In this document: positions 6,797 through 14,211 of the stretch, piece after piece | Position numbering within the stretch: position 1 is the first letter of the stretch | Layout: every line of letters starts with the position of its first letter | DNA from: Chloroflexota bacterium | GTDB lineage: Bacteria; Chloroflexota; Limnocylindria; QHBO01 | Assembly: GCA_013694645.1 (NCBI GenBank) | Contig: JACDBZ010000281.1 | Coordinates: 1-15,970 of the forward strand | Length of the DNA: 15,970 nt | Direction of reading: 5' to 3' | Made by a program: the position numbers and the translations under genes | The notes under the pieces: model-generated | What the model was told of the DNA's origin: nothing | Databases searched by the model: none | Seen by the model: the letters and a program-made list of their open reading frames with translations, nothing else

Positions 6797-6805
6797 TGCT
6801 ACGAT
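6797..6805 (+). promoter_or_regulatory. Extended -10 promoter of the thioredoxin gene
   Basis: TGC plus TACGAT, the same extended arrangement as the galU promoter. The transcript would start near 6812, about 40 nt before the ATG at 6852. A GGGAGG at 6831-6836 lies inside this leader but 15 nt from the start codon. No clear -35 box. Confidence 0.35.
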
Positions 6806-6851
6806 GACTATCCATCCCGTTTCCACGCTTGGGAGGCTCATTCGTTCAGCC

Positions 6852-7184
6852 ATGGCAACCACCGCCCCGATCTCGGTCGATGAATCGACCTTTGAGTCGG
6901 AGGTTCTCCACGCAGACAAGCCGGTCCTCGTCGATTTCTGGGCACCGTGGTGCGGCCCGTGTCGACTCGTTTCGCCCGTCGTCGAGAGCTTCGGCGACAA
7001 GCACGGTGAGAGGATGGCGGTCGCGAAGGTCAATACCGACGAGAACCAGCAGCTGGCGATGCGCTACAGCATCTTCAGCATCCCGACCCTGATCGTCTTC
7101 CACAACGGCCGCGAGGCCGCGCGCCTGGTCGGCTACATGCCCCAGGAGGTCATGGAGGAGCGGCTCAGCCAGTTCATCGCCTGA
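6852..7184 (+). CDS. trxA: Thioredoxin
   Basis: A 110-residue single-domain thioredoxin, a cytosolic disulfide reductase normally recharged by thioredoxin reductase (not in this window). The active site WCGPC is at residues 33-37 (Cys34 and Cys37) after the strand VLVDFWAP. The cis-proline is Pro78 in SIFSIPTL, and the C-terminal helix ends the protein as usual. I chose the ATG at 6852 (MATTAPISV) because it gives the family length and lies downstream of a plausible promoter; the 21 upstream in-frame residues look like translated leader. There is no signal peptide. The next gene, a cysteine-rich protein, begins 42 bp downstream, which may matter because it could be a thiol or metal protein. 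Confidence 0.95.
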   Translation: MATTAPISVDESTFESEVLHADKPVLVDFWAPWCGPCRLVSPVVESFGDKHGERMAVAKVNTDENQQLAMRYSIFSIPTLIVFHNGREAARLVGYMPQEVMEERLSQFIA

Positions 7185-7192
7185 GCAGCCGC

Positions 7193-7198
7193 TACACT
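7193..7198 (+). promoter_or_regulatory. Possible -10 box before the two-CW gene
   Basis: TACACT, 28 bp before the ATG at 7227, directly followed by a ribosome site GAGGAGG at 7206-7212. No good -35 box is seen, so the gene may instead be read through from the thioredoxin promoter. Confidence 0.3.
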
Positions 7199-7226
7199 CG
7201 CGGTCGAGGAGGCTGCCCGAGCATCG

Positions 7227-7790
7227 ATGATCATCAAGACCGAACGCCGAACGGGCGGAGAGCGTCGCGAGGCGAGCGATCCGTTCGCACCCGATCGACG
7301 CGGGGACGATCGGCGCACCATGTGCTGGGAGGTCGAGAATTGCGATCTCACCATCCGCTATCGGTGCCCGGCGTTCATCCTGCGACGCCCATGCTGGGAG
7401 CTGTGGGCGGTCGACGGCATCGGTCCCGCGCGCGCCTGCTGCCACAACGACAAGGAATGCGAGCCGGGCAGGTGCGTGATCGCCGAGAAGCGATTCGCCG
7501 GCAGCCCGAGCCCGGAGCCGCTGACCGTCCACGTCGGCCGTCGCGGCGTGCCGCTCGGCTACACGAAGCCGCGCCGCCATCACTGTCCGCACTTCTACCT
7601 GACTCACGGGGCACAGGGCCGTGTCCCCATCCAGGCCCCGCAGCTGATGCGCACCCTGCTGAAGCAGGAGGGCACGGTCGCGCGATGCGGACTGCGCGGC
7701 GGGGTGCACCTCGATTCGGGCTATGTCAACGACCTGTGCCTGACCGGCCAGTTCAACGACTGTGTCTTCTACGAGGACAACCTGGACTGA
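7227..7790 (+). CDS. Cysteine-rich two-CW domain protein, function unknown
   Basis: A 187-residue, probably cytosolic protein with twelve cysteines (33, 39, 47, 56, 71, 72, 78, 83, 120, 154, 171, 179). The N-terminus is arginine-rich (ERRTGGERRE, DRRGDDRRT). Next comes CWEVENC, then RCPAF and a second CWE at 56-58, which fits the small two-CW domain seen beside bacterial signalling and redox domains. A CC pair with two further cysteines follows, then HHCPHFYL, and the C-terminus carries CLTGQFNDCVFY. The cysteine count suggests bound zinc or iron-sulfur clusters (inference). No catalytic motif is recognised. GAGGAGG lies 14 nt before the ATG. It sits between thioredoxin and folC, 4 bp before the folC start, so it is probably expressed with the folate genes. 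Confidence 0.75.
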   Translation: MIIKTERRTGGERREASDPFAPDRRGDDRRTMCWEVENCDLTIRYRCPAFILRRPCWELWAVDGIGPARACCHNDKECEPGRCVIAEKRFAGSPSPEPLTVHVGRRGVPLGYTKPRRHHCPHFYLTHGAQGRVPIQAPQLMRTLLKQEGTVARCGLRGGVHLDSGYVNDLCLTGQFNDCVFYEDNLD

Positions 7791-7794
7791 CCAG

Positions 7795-9117
7795 GTGACC
7801 GATACCAAACGCCTCACGTATCGTCAGGCAGTCGGCGCACTCACCGAGCGCGGCCGTTTCGGGGTCAGCATGGGGCTCGAGCGGGTCGAGCGCCTCATGG
7901 CCGAGGTCGGACACCCCGAACGTGAACTGCGCGGCGCGCTCGTCGGAGGTACGAACGGCAAGGGTTCGGTCGTGTCCATGGCGCAATCGGTACTCGTCGC
8001 GGCGGGTCATCGCGTCGGCACCATGCCGAAGCCGCACCTCACCAGCTATCGCGAGCGGGTGACGATCGACGGTGAGCCGATCGGGACGGGGGATTTCGCC
8101 GCGGCGGTGCAACGCGTCCTGCCGGCCATCGACCATGTCGCCGCGGCTATCGGGCCACCGACCGAGTTCGAGGCCCTCACCGCGGCGGCCATCACCGAGC
8201 TGGCGCGGCGCCGGGTGGACCTCGCCATCGTCGAGGTCGGCATGGGCGGCCGGCTCGACGCCACCAACGTGCTCGACCTCGGAGTGGCTGCGATCACCAA
8301 CGTGCAGCGCGATCACGAGGCGTACCTGGGCAGCACGCTCACCGCCATCGGCACGGAGAAGGCCGCGATCATCAAGACCGGCAACCTGGCCGTCAGCGGT
8401 GCGTCCGGCCGGGGCCTGCGACCGATCCTGGACCGATGCCACCATGTCGCCGCGTCGCTTCGACGTGCCGGGCCGCGCCGACCATTTGACGCCACGCTTC
8501 GCCACCTCGACTGGGACGGCATCGTGGTCGATGCCCGCACGCCGTCGCGCGAGCTGATGGGGCTGCGCGTCGGGTTGATCGGGGCTCACCAGGCCGACAA
8601 TGCCGCGGTGACGCTCGCGCTCCTCGACGCGCTCGCGGAGCGCCATGGGATCACGGCTGACGATTCCAGCATACGTCGCGGACTCGCCGATGCACGCTGG
8701 CCGGGGCGTCTCGAGCTGCTCAACGGCGGGCGCGTGGGACTCGGTCGCGTGCTCCTCGACGGTGCCCACAACCCATCCGGCGCCGAGGCGCTCGCACGGG
8801 CGCTGCGCGACCTCGGGCTGCGACGGCCAACCATCATCTTCGGCGCGATGCGAGCGAAACGGGTCAGCGCCGTCCTGCGCGCCCTCGCACCGCTGCGGCC
8901 ACGATTCATCTTCACGCGCGTCGACGACCCGGGAGCGCACGAGCCAGATCACCTCGCGCGCATCTGGCGCCGGGTGAGCGGAGCGTCCGCGGTCACGGCG
9001 CCCACCCCCGCCGAGGCGCTGCGGCGCGCGGTCGGCGATCCGGTCGTGGTCGCGGGCTCCCTCTACCTGGTCGGCGCCGTTCGGAGCATGATCATCCCCG
9101 TGGGCGAGGAGGAATGA
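7795..9117 (+). CDS. folC: Folylpolyglutamate synthase / dihydrofolate synthase
   Basis: ATP-dependent Mur-ligase-family enzyme that adds glutamate to dihydropteroate and/or to folates, in the cytosol. 440 residues from GTG 7795, normal for the family. The P-loop GTNGKGS is at 52-58. It is followed by KPHL in place of the usual SPHL, and by GMGGRLDATN (149-158), ITNVQRDHEAYLG, EKAAIIK with the usual lysine, and DGAHNPSG from residue 322, which marks the C-terminal domain. The reading also opens at ATG 7762, inside the preceding gene, but the GTG four bases after that gene's stop gives the more usual N-terminus. The stop overlaps the first ATG of folP. It begins a folC-folP-folB run. Confidence 0.95.
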   Translation: MTDTKRLTYRQAVGALTERGRFGVSMGLERVERLMAEVGHPERELRGALVGGTNGKGSVVSMAQSVLVAAGHRVGTMPKPHLTSYRERVTIDGEPIGTGDFAAAVQRVLPAIDHVAAAIGPPTEFEALTAAAITELARRRVDLAIVEVGMGGRLDATNVLDLGVAAITNVQRDHEAYLGSTLTAIGTEKAAIIKTGNLAVSGASGRGLRPILDRCHHVAASLRRAGPRRPFDATLRHLDWDGIVVDARTPSRELMGLRVGLIGAHQADNAAVTLALLDALAERHGITADDSSIRRGLADARWPGRLELLNGGRVGLGRVLLDGAHNPSGAEALARALRDLGLRRPTIIFGAMRAKRVSAVLRALAPLRPRFIFTRVDDPGAHEPDHLARIWRRVSGASAVTAPTPAEALRRAVGDPVVVAGSLYLVGAVRSMIIPVGEEE

Positions 9118-9968
9118 TGGGACCCGAGCTTCGCTGGGGTGAGCGCACCTACCTGATGGGCATCATCAACGTCACGCCCGACTCGTTTTCCGGGGACGGA
9201 CTGGCGGGCGATCAACGCAGCCCACACGAGATCACCGCGGCCGCACTGGCCCAGGGCAGGTCCATGGTGGCGGCTGGCGCCGACATCCTGGATGTCGGGG
9301 CGGAGTCGACGCGCCCGCGCCAGGCATACGGCGACCACCCGGAGGTCGACGCGGAGACCGAGATGGCTCTTGCCGTGCCCGTCGTGCGCGCGCTGGCCGC
9401 CGAGCTGGGTGACCGCGCCCGCATCAGCATCGACACCAGCAAGGGCGTGGTGGCGGCGGCCGCCCTCGAGGCCGGTGCCAGTATGGTGAACGACGTGTGG
9501 GCCGCCCGACGCGATCCCGGCACCGCGGAGGCGGCAGCCGCATCGGGCGCGCACCTGGTGCTCATGCACAACCAGGATGGCGATGGCTACCCCGACGGCG
9601 TATTCCGCACCGTCGTCGGTTGGCTCGCGGAGGCGATCGAGGCCGCGGCCGCTCGCGGCGTGCCTCGCGAGCGACTGATCGTCGACCCGGGTATCGGCTT
9701 TGGCAAATCGACCGAGAACAACCTGGAGCTGCTCCACCGACTAGCGGAGCTGAAGGTGGCTCTCGGTGGGCTGCCGCTGCTGGTCGGGACGAGTCGCAAG
9801 CGGTTCATCGGTGAGCTGCTCGACGGCGCGCCCGCCGACGATCGAATCGAAGGGAGTGCGGCCACCGCCGCGCTCGCGGTCATGGCCGGCGCCGATGTCG
9901 TTCGCGTGCATGACGTCGCGCACATTGCGCGCACGCTTCGCGTCACGGACGCGGTGGTGCGCCGATGA
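9117..9968 (+). CDS. folP: Dihydropteroate synthase
   Basis: Joins p-aminobenzoate to dihydropterin pyrophosphate to give dihydropteroate; the target of sulfonamides. 283 residues forming a TIM barrel. Signatures: INVTPDSFS (17-25), DVGAESTRP (59-67), ISIDTSKG, VDPGIGFGKSTENN and GTSRKRF (from 224), plus DRIEGSAATAA and RVHDV near the end. All the usual pterin- and phosphate-binding segments are present. Two start codons exist, ATG 9114 and ATG 9117. I prefer 9117 because the Shine-Dalgarno GAGGAGG at 9106-9112 is 4 nt away from it and only 1 nt from 9114. The ribosome site lies inside folC, so translation is coupled. Its stop overlaps the folB start as ATGA. Confidence 0.96.
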   Translation: MGPELRWGERTYLMGIINVTPDSFSGDGLAGDQRSPHEITAAALAQGRSMVAAGADILDVGAESTRPRQAYGDHPEVDAETEMALAVPVVRALAAELGDRARISIDTSKGVVAAAALEAGASMVNDVWAARRDPGTAEAAAASGAHLVLMHNQDGDGYPDGVFRTVVGWLAEAIEAAAARGVPRERLIVDPGIGFGKSTENNLELLHRLAELKVALGGLPLLVGTSRKRFIGELLDGAPADDRIEGSAATAALAVMAGADVVRVHDVAHIARTLRVTDAVVRR

Positions 9969-10363
9969 ACCGGGAGGCATTTCCGGATCGCCTGAGCGTG
10001 CTCGGCATGCGCTTCGAGGCCCGGCACGGCGTCCTGGGTTGGGAGAAGGAGACGCCGCAGCCGTTCGAGGTGGACCTGGTCCTCCACGCCAACCTGGAGG
10101 CGGCCGCACTACGGGACGAACTGGCCGCAACGGTGGACTACGCCGCGCTCCATGAGCTCGTGCGCGCCATCGTCGTGGAGCGGACGTTCGATCTCATCGA
10201 GACGCTCGCGGGCGCGATCACGAGCGCCGCACTGGTCGCGACCGATCCGACCATCGTCGATGGCGTGGAGGTGCGGGTGCGCAAGCCGAAGGCGCCGATC
10301 GACGGCGCCTTCGACACGGTGGAGGTGGCATTCACCCGGCGCCGATCCGCGTCGGGCGAATAG
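9965..10363 (+). CDS. folB: Dihydroneopterin aldolase
   Basis: Cleaves 7,8-dihydroneopterin to hydroxymethyl-dihydropterin and glycolaldehyde, the step leading to the pterin substrate for folate. 132 residues, slightly longer than the usual 120 because of a charged C-terminal extension. Family residues visible: HGVLGWEKE with Glu27, ATVDYAALH with Tyr59, and RKPKAPI with the likely catalytic Lys107. The start ATG overlaps the folP stop (ATGA), so the two are coupled. folK, which acts between FolB and FolP, does not follow; the next gene is convergent, 8 bp away. Confidence 0.95.
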   Translation: MNREAFPDRLSVLGMRFEARHGVLGWEKETPQPFEVDLVLHANLEAAALRDELAATVDYAALHELVRAIVVERTFDLIETLAGAITSAALVATDPTIVDGVEVRVRKPKAPIDGAFDTVEVAFTRRRSASGE

Positions 10364-10370
10364 CCGCCCG
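10353..10370. other. Short inverted repeat between convergent folB and htrA
   Basis: CGGGCG-AATAGC-CGCCCG, a perfect 6-bp stem that includes the folB stop codon in its loop, within the 8-bp junction of the two convergent genes. It has no T run on either strand. It could contribute to bidirectional termination, but the stem is short and GC-rich sequence yields such stems by chance. Confidence 0.3.
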
Positions 10371-10371
10371 C

Positions 10372-11715
10372 TCAGCTGTCGGCCGGTAGCTCCCCGAGCG
10401 TGACCTCGACCTCGCGCGTCGAATTGTCGCGGAGCACCCGGAGCGTGATCGTGTCGCCCGATGCGTGAGGCAGGATCAGGGTCGCCAGGTCGGAATCGGC
10501 GCTGACCTGCTCGCCATCGACGGCGACGATGATGTCCCCCGACCGGAGTCCGACTCCCTCGGCCGGGCTGCCGGGGAAGACGGCCTGACCGCTGCCATCG
10601 GCCGTGCCGATCAGGGCGCCGTATTCGACCGGCAGGTCCTGCTCGGCAGCGAGCGCCGGGTCGACCGGCACGTAATAGACGCCGATCCACGGCCGCGTCA
10701 GCTCATCCCCATCGAGCGCCTGCTGCATGATCGGCCTGGCGACGTCGATCGGAATCGCGAAGCCGAGACCCTGGGCATTCGTGCTCACGGCGGTGTTGAC
10801 GCCGATCACCTGGCCTGCGCTGTTGACCAGCGGCCCGCCCGAGTTTCCCGGGTTGATGGCGGCATCCGTCTGGATCAGGTTGTTCAACGTCTCGGCACTC
10901 GTCTGCGAAGCGTCCGACGCCGTGATGCGTCGGCCGAGGCCGGAGACGACGCCGGTGGTCACCGTGTTCTCGTAGCCGAGTGGGTTGCCGATGGCGATGG
11001 CGACCTGGCCCGGCTCAAGATGGGACGAAGTGCCAATGGCCGCCACCGGCAGATCCGCTGCATCGATCTTGACGATGGCGAGGTCGGTGAGGGTGTCGAT
11101 CCCGTACGTCTCCCCGGGAAACTGGCGCCCGTCATTCAGCACGACGAGGAGCTCTGAAGCGTCCTCGACAACGTGGCGGTTCGTCAGGATCCAACCGTCG
11201 GCGTCGTAGATGAAGCCTGAGCCGGTGCCGCTCGAGGTGCCGAGCACGCCGCCACCGGATGACTGGATGGTCACCACCGCGGGGGTGACCTGGTCGACCG
11301 CCTCGATGACCGCGCTCGACTCGTCGATGCGCACGTCGCTCACGTTGTTGGCGTCCGGGGTGGCCGCCACGTCGCCGGTGATGGGGGCGCCACGCTCCTG
11401 GATCATGTTCGACACCGCGACCGCGGAGAGCGCGCCCGACAGAATGCCGGCGACCACCGCGACGGCGATGATGGGAAGGGTTCCCATGCCCCGTCGCGGT
11501 GCCGGTTCGGCGGTGACGTGAGGCGGGCGGCTGCTCCACGCCGGGGCCGCCTGCCAACCCGCGGACCGAGCGTCGGCTGGCGAGGGCTGACCGTAGCGCT
11601 GCACCTCGACCGTCTCGGTCGGATCGCGGTCGGTCGATCGGTTCGGATCGTTCGTGGTCATCGGTGTTGTTTCATCCTGACGTACGGGCTGCCTCGCAGG
11701 GCGGGCATCACTCAC
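10372..11715 (-). CDS. htrA: HtrA/DegP-type membrane serine protease with PDZ domain
   Basis: Quality-control protease anchored in the cell membrane with its catalytic domain outside. 447 residues: a disordered cytosolic N-terminus of about 75 residues, one membrane helix (about 79-104), a trypsin-like domain, and one PDZ domain (about 342-443, with SGDIIVAVDGEQV). The catalytic triad is intact: His181 in LTNRHVV, Asp211 in TLTDLAIVK, Ser292 in INPGNSGGPL. The oxyanion and substrate loops look normal. The start GTG at 11715 overlaps the stop of the sensor kinase gene (GTGA), implying coupled translation; an ATG at 11661 would remove 18 residues without changing any domain. As the last gene of a regulator-kinase-protease operon it resembles mycobacterial PepD of the mprAB-pepD cluster. 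Confidence 0.95.
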   Translation of the reverse strand: MSDARPARQPVRQDETTPMTTNDPNRSTDRDPTETVEVQRYGQPSPADARSAGWQAAPAWSSRPPHVTAEPAPRRGMGTLPIIAVAVVAGILSGALSAVAVSNMIQERGAPITGDVAATPDANNVSDVRIDESSAVIEAVDQVTPAVVTIQSSGGGVLGTSSGTGSGFIYDADGWILTNRHVVEDASELLVVLNDGRQFPGETYGIDTLTDLAIVKIDAADLPVAAIGTSSHLEPGQVAIAIGNPLGYENTVTTGVVSGLGRRITASDASQTSAETLNNLIQTDAAINPGNSGGPLVNSAGQVIGVNTAVSTNAQGLGFAIPIDVARPIMQQALDGDELTRPWIGVYYVPVDPALAAEQDLPVEYGALIGTADGSGQAVFPGSPAEGVGLRSGDIIVAVDGEQVSADSDLATLILPHASGDTITLRVLRDNSTREVEVTLGELPADS

Positions 11716-13271
11716 GCTACGGAGTCCTGGTTGCGTGCAGGCTGGCCGCCGCGTGAAGTTTCGTTGACGTTCGCGCCATGCGCGGGAAGCGTGACAGTGA
11801 AGACGGTGCCATCGCCGACCACGCTGGCCACCTCGATCTCGCCACCGTGCATGTCGACGATCGATCGAACAATGGCCAGGCCAAGCCCGCTGCCCGAGGC
11901 GCGCGCGTCTCCCGTGTTCGTCCCGCGGTAGAACCGCTCGAAGATGCGCGGCAGCTCATCGGCCTGGATGCCGGCTCCGGTGTCCTGGACCTCGATGGTC
12001 GCCAGGTCGTCACCCTCGGTGAGCCGCACCGACACGGCCCCACCGCGCGGCGTGAACTTGAGGGCATTGCCGATCAGGTTCGTTAGCAGCTGAACCATCC
12101 GCTCGCGGTCGAAGCGCAGATCAACGGGGTCCGCCGGCACGAAGCTCTGGAGGCCGATACCACGCGCCAGCGCGACTTCCGAGAGCGCCTGCACCACCGC
12201 CTGGATCGGGTCTCGCAGATCACCCTCCCGCATGTCGAGCGGGAAGATGCCGGCGTCGATTCTCGACAGGTCGAGCAGGTTCGTGCTGAGCCACTCCAGG
12301 CGAGCGATCTGCTCGCTCGAGCGCCCCAGGAACTCGGCGCGAGTGGCCTCGTCGACCTGGCCGTCGCTCTGGAGCTCCGTGTACATCTTGAGCGCCGCGA
12401 TGGGCGTGCGCAGCTCATGGCTCACATCGGCGACGAACTCGCGAAGCCGGTCACGGTCCGCCTCCAGCATGCGAAGCGTGCCCGCCAACCGATCCGCCAT
12501 CACGTTGAACTGCGCCGACAGCTCGTCCACCTCGAGCACCCCGGATGCCGTGGCACGCTCGTCGAGGTCGCCCTGAGCGACGCGGCCGGCGACGCCGCGC
12601 AGTCGGTGGATGGGCGCCGTCACGCGTCGCGCCGCGATGATCCCGAACACGACCGCGGCAACGAGAGCCAGCAGCCCGGCACCGAGGATCGCCGATCGAA
12701 TCTGCGCCAGGGTTGCCTCGCGCGACGTATACGGCTGCGACACATCGAGCACGTAGCGCGCCTTGCCACCGCTCGGAAGGTCGATCACGATCGGTAGCCG
12801 CACCGGCTCCACCGGATCCGCGCGCAATCCGCGCGCCTCGAGCGCTCCGACATTGTCAGGCGCGCTCAACGCGACCCGCTGCCCGTTCTCGTTGAACACC
12901 GCGTACGTCGCCGGCAGGATGAACTGGGCAGCGACCTCGATGGCCGGACGCACGATGTACCGGGCCCGCACCTCGGCTGCCTCCACGAAGCCGGGCCGAT
13001 CGTTGGCGATCTCGTTCGTGGCGAGTTGACGCATGAGCAGGCCGGTCCCCAGGCCGGCCGTCTCGAGGCGATCGGTCGTCTGCTCGGCAAAATAGCCCGG
13101 CAGAATCTGGTTAATGGCCATCGCGGAGACGACCAGGCCAACCAGCGCGACCGACCCGATTGCCATCACCAGGCGTGTGTTGAGCCGTTGGAAGACCGCG
13201 GCCCAGCCACGCGGGAGGTGAAGCCTGCCGGTCGGCTCGGGGCGCTCCGCCTCAGTCCTCGGCGAAGGCAT
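11712..13271 (-). CDS. Membrane sensor histidine kinase
   Basis: Sensor of a two-component pair; autophosphorylates and passes phosphate to the regulator encoded just before it. 519 residues: cytosolic lead, helix 1 (about 33-57), an extracellular sensor region (58-190), helix 2 (192-214), HAMP (about 214-266), HisKA with the phosphoacceptor His285 in ADVSHELRTPIAALK, and an HATPase domain with N box LIGNALKFTP (Asn402), G1 DTGAGI, F box ERFYRG and G2 GSGLGLAIV. All catalytic elements are intact. The sensor domain is not one I can name. The start ATG at 13271 lies inside the end of the regulator gene (20-nt overlap), with GTGAGGGG about 10 nt before it. The coupled protease gene suggests an envelope-stress signal (inference). 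Confidence 0.93.
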   Translation of the reverse strand: MPSPRTEAERPEPTGRLHLPRGWAAVFQRLNTRLVMAIGSVALVGLVVSAMAINQILPGYFAEQTTDRLETAGLGTGLLMRQLATNEIANDRPGFVEAAEVRARYIVRPAIEVAAQFILPATYAVFNENGQRVALSAPDNVGALEARGLRADPVEPVRLPIVIDLPSGGKARYVLDVSQPYTSREATLAQIRSAILGAGLLALVAAVVFGIIAARRVTAPIHRLRGVAGRVAQGDLDERATASGVLEVDELSAQFNVMADRLAGTLRMLEADRDRLREFVADVSHELRTPIAALKMYTELQSDGQVDEATRAEFLGRSSEQIARLEWLSTNLLDLSRIDAGIFPLDMREGDLRDPIQAVVQALSEVALARGIGLQSFVPADPVDLRFDRERMVQLLTNLIGNALKFTPRGGAVSVRLTEGDDLATIEVQDTGAGIQADELPRIFERFYRGTNTGDARASGSGLGLAIVRSIVDMHGGEIEVASVVGDGTVFTVTLPAHGANVNETSRGGQPARNQDSVA

Positions 13272-13950
13272 AGCCGACGCCCCTCACCGTCCGGATGTAA
13301 CGTGGCTGAGCCGGATCGGGCTCGATCTTGTCCCGGATGTGGCTGATGTGGACGTTGATCGTCCGCTCGTCCTGCTCGAGGGCGTCGTCATAGTCGCGCA
13401 CCAGCTCCAGCAGCTGGCCGCGCGTGTAGACGCGACCCGGTCGAGCCGCCAGGTGCCGCAGCAGATCGAACTCGGTGGTCGTCAGGCCGATGCGCACGCC
13501 GTCGCGCGTCACCCTTCGGCGCTCGAGGTCGATCACCAGGTCATTGCGCCGCAGCGTTCGACCGGTCTCCGTATCCGCCAGCTCGCCGTAGGCGCGACGC
13601 AGGAGCGCCTTGATGCGGCTGACAAGCTCACGCACGCTGAACGGCTTGACGAGGTAATCGTCCGCGCCCATCTCGAGGCCCACGACCTTGTCGACCTCGT
13701 CCGAGCGCGCGGTCAGGAACAGGACCGGCGCGCGCGTCTCGCGACGCAGCTGGCGAAGCACCTCGAATCCGTCGATCCCCGGCAGCCGAACATCGAGCAC
13801 CACGAGATCTGGCGCGACGTTCGCGAACGTGGCAAGCGCATCCTCGCCCGTTGGCTGGACGCTCACCGCATAACCCTCGCGCTCGAGGGCCACCTGGACG
13901 CCGCGCGCAACGGCAGGCTCGTCCTCGACGATCATGATGGTGCCGGCCAT
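13252..13950 (-). CDS. OmpR/PhoB-family response regulator
   Basis: DNA-binding output protein of the two-component system. 232 residues: receiver domain (1-118) with the acidic pocket at Glu9-Asp10, phosphoacceptor Asp53 in VVLDVRLPG, Thr80 and Lys102 in LVKPF, then a linker and a winged-helix domain (about 132-230) with the typical LTTTEFDLLRHLA, RTINVHISHIRDKIE and RTVRGVGYAF. All expected switch residues are present. The start ATG at 13950 has no Shine-Dalgarno sequence, but a -10 TATACT sits so that transcription would begin on the A of the ATG. It is the first gene of the operon with the kinase and HtrA protease, and may regulate its own promoter, as many such regulators do. Confidence 0.96.
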   Translation of the reverse strand: MAGTIMIVEDEPAVARGVQVALEREGYAVSVQPTGEDALATFANVAPDLVVLDVRLPGIDGFEVLRQLRRETRAPVLFLTARSDEVDKVVGLEMGADDYLVKPFSVRELVSRIKALLRRAYGELADTETGRTLRRNDLVIDLERRRVTRDGVRIGLTTTEFDLLRHLAARPGRVYTRGQLLELVRDYDDALEQDERTINVHISHIRDKIEPDPAQPRYIRTVRGVGYAFAED

Positions 13951-13956
13951 GCCCGC

Positions 13957-13962
13957 AGTATA
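13957..13962 (-). promoter_or_regulatory. -10 box of the regulator-kinase-protease operon, leaderless
   Basis: Minus-strand TATACT ends 6 nt before the ATG at 13950, so a start site at the usual distance coincides with the first base of the start codon. This is the clearest leaderless candidate in the window. The -35 region is not obvious, which would fit an activator-dependent promoter. Confidence 0.55.
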
Positions 13963-14060
13963 GGAACCACCGCGGTTCTGCCCCAGTTGCGCCGCGCTGA
14001 AGAACGCTCAACCTTCGGATCGGCGCACCGCCGTCGCTCGCTCAGCCTGCGACCAGGCAG

Positions 14061-14080
14061 GGCAGGTCAACACACCTGCC
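14061..14080. promoter_or_regulatory. Inverted repeat upstream of the L25 promoter
   Basis: GGCAGGT-CAACAC-ACCTGCC, a perfect 7-bp dyad directly before the -35 box at 14083. It could be an operator for a dimeric regulator, or a hairpin. There is no T run suitable for a terminator on the plus strand. It lies in the spacer between the divergent regulator operon and L25, about 110 bp from the regulator start. Confidence 0.4.
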
Positions 14081-14082
14081 GT

Positions 14083-14111
14083 TTGCCCGACTGTGGCCTG
14101 CGGGGTACCAT
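14083..14111 (+). promoter_or_regulatory. Promoter of the L25 gene (-35 and -10)
   Basis: TTGCCC (14083-14088), exactly 17 bp spacer, TACCAT (14106-14111). This is the best-spaced sigma-70-type promoter in the window. Transcription would start near 14118, leaving a leader of about 94 nt. A dyad GCGGGG...CCCCGC (14100-14105 and 14116-14121) brackets the -10 box and might be a regulator site or chance. Confidence 0.5.
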
Positions 14112-14211
14112 TCCGCCCCGCACCACGAATGCGGATTCGAATCGTTCGGTGCTGCCCGCTGCCCGCCGGGGCGACCGGGCGCCCGGATCATCAGAGAGGA
14201 TCACCCCACCG

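Noticed and set aside
4931..7033. 700-residue minus-strand open frame opposite the PASTA kinase
   Set aside because: Its composition is typical of antisense GC-rich codons, with no domain. The opposite strand encodes an intact kinase and the start of thioredoxin with all catalytic motifs.
7753..8952. 399-residue minus-strand open frame opposite folC
   Set aside because: folC is complete on the plus strand with the P-loop and C-terminal motifs; the antisense frame has no domain.
13339..14211. Upstream extension of L25 to 522 residues
   Set aside because: It is antisense to the response regulator. The L25 homology begins at the ATG at 14212, which has its own ribosome site and promoter.
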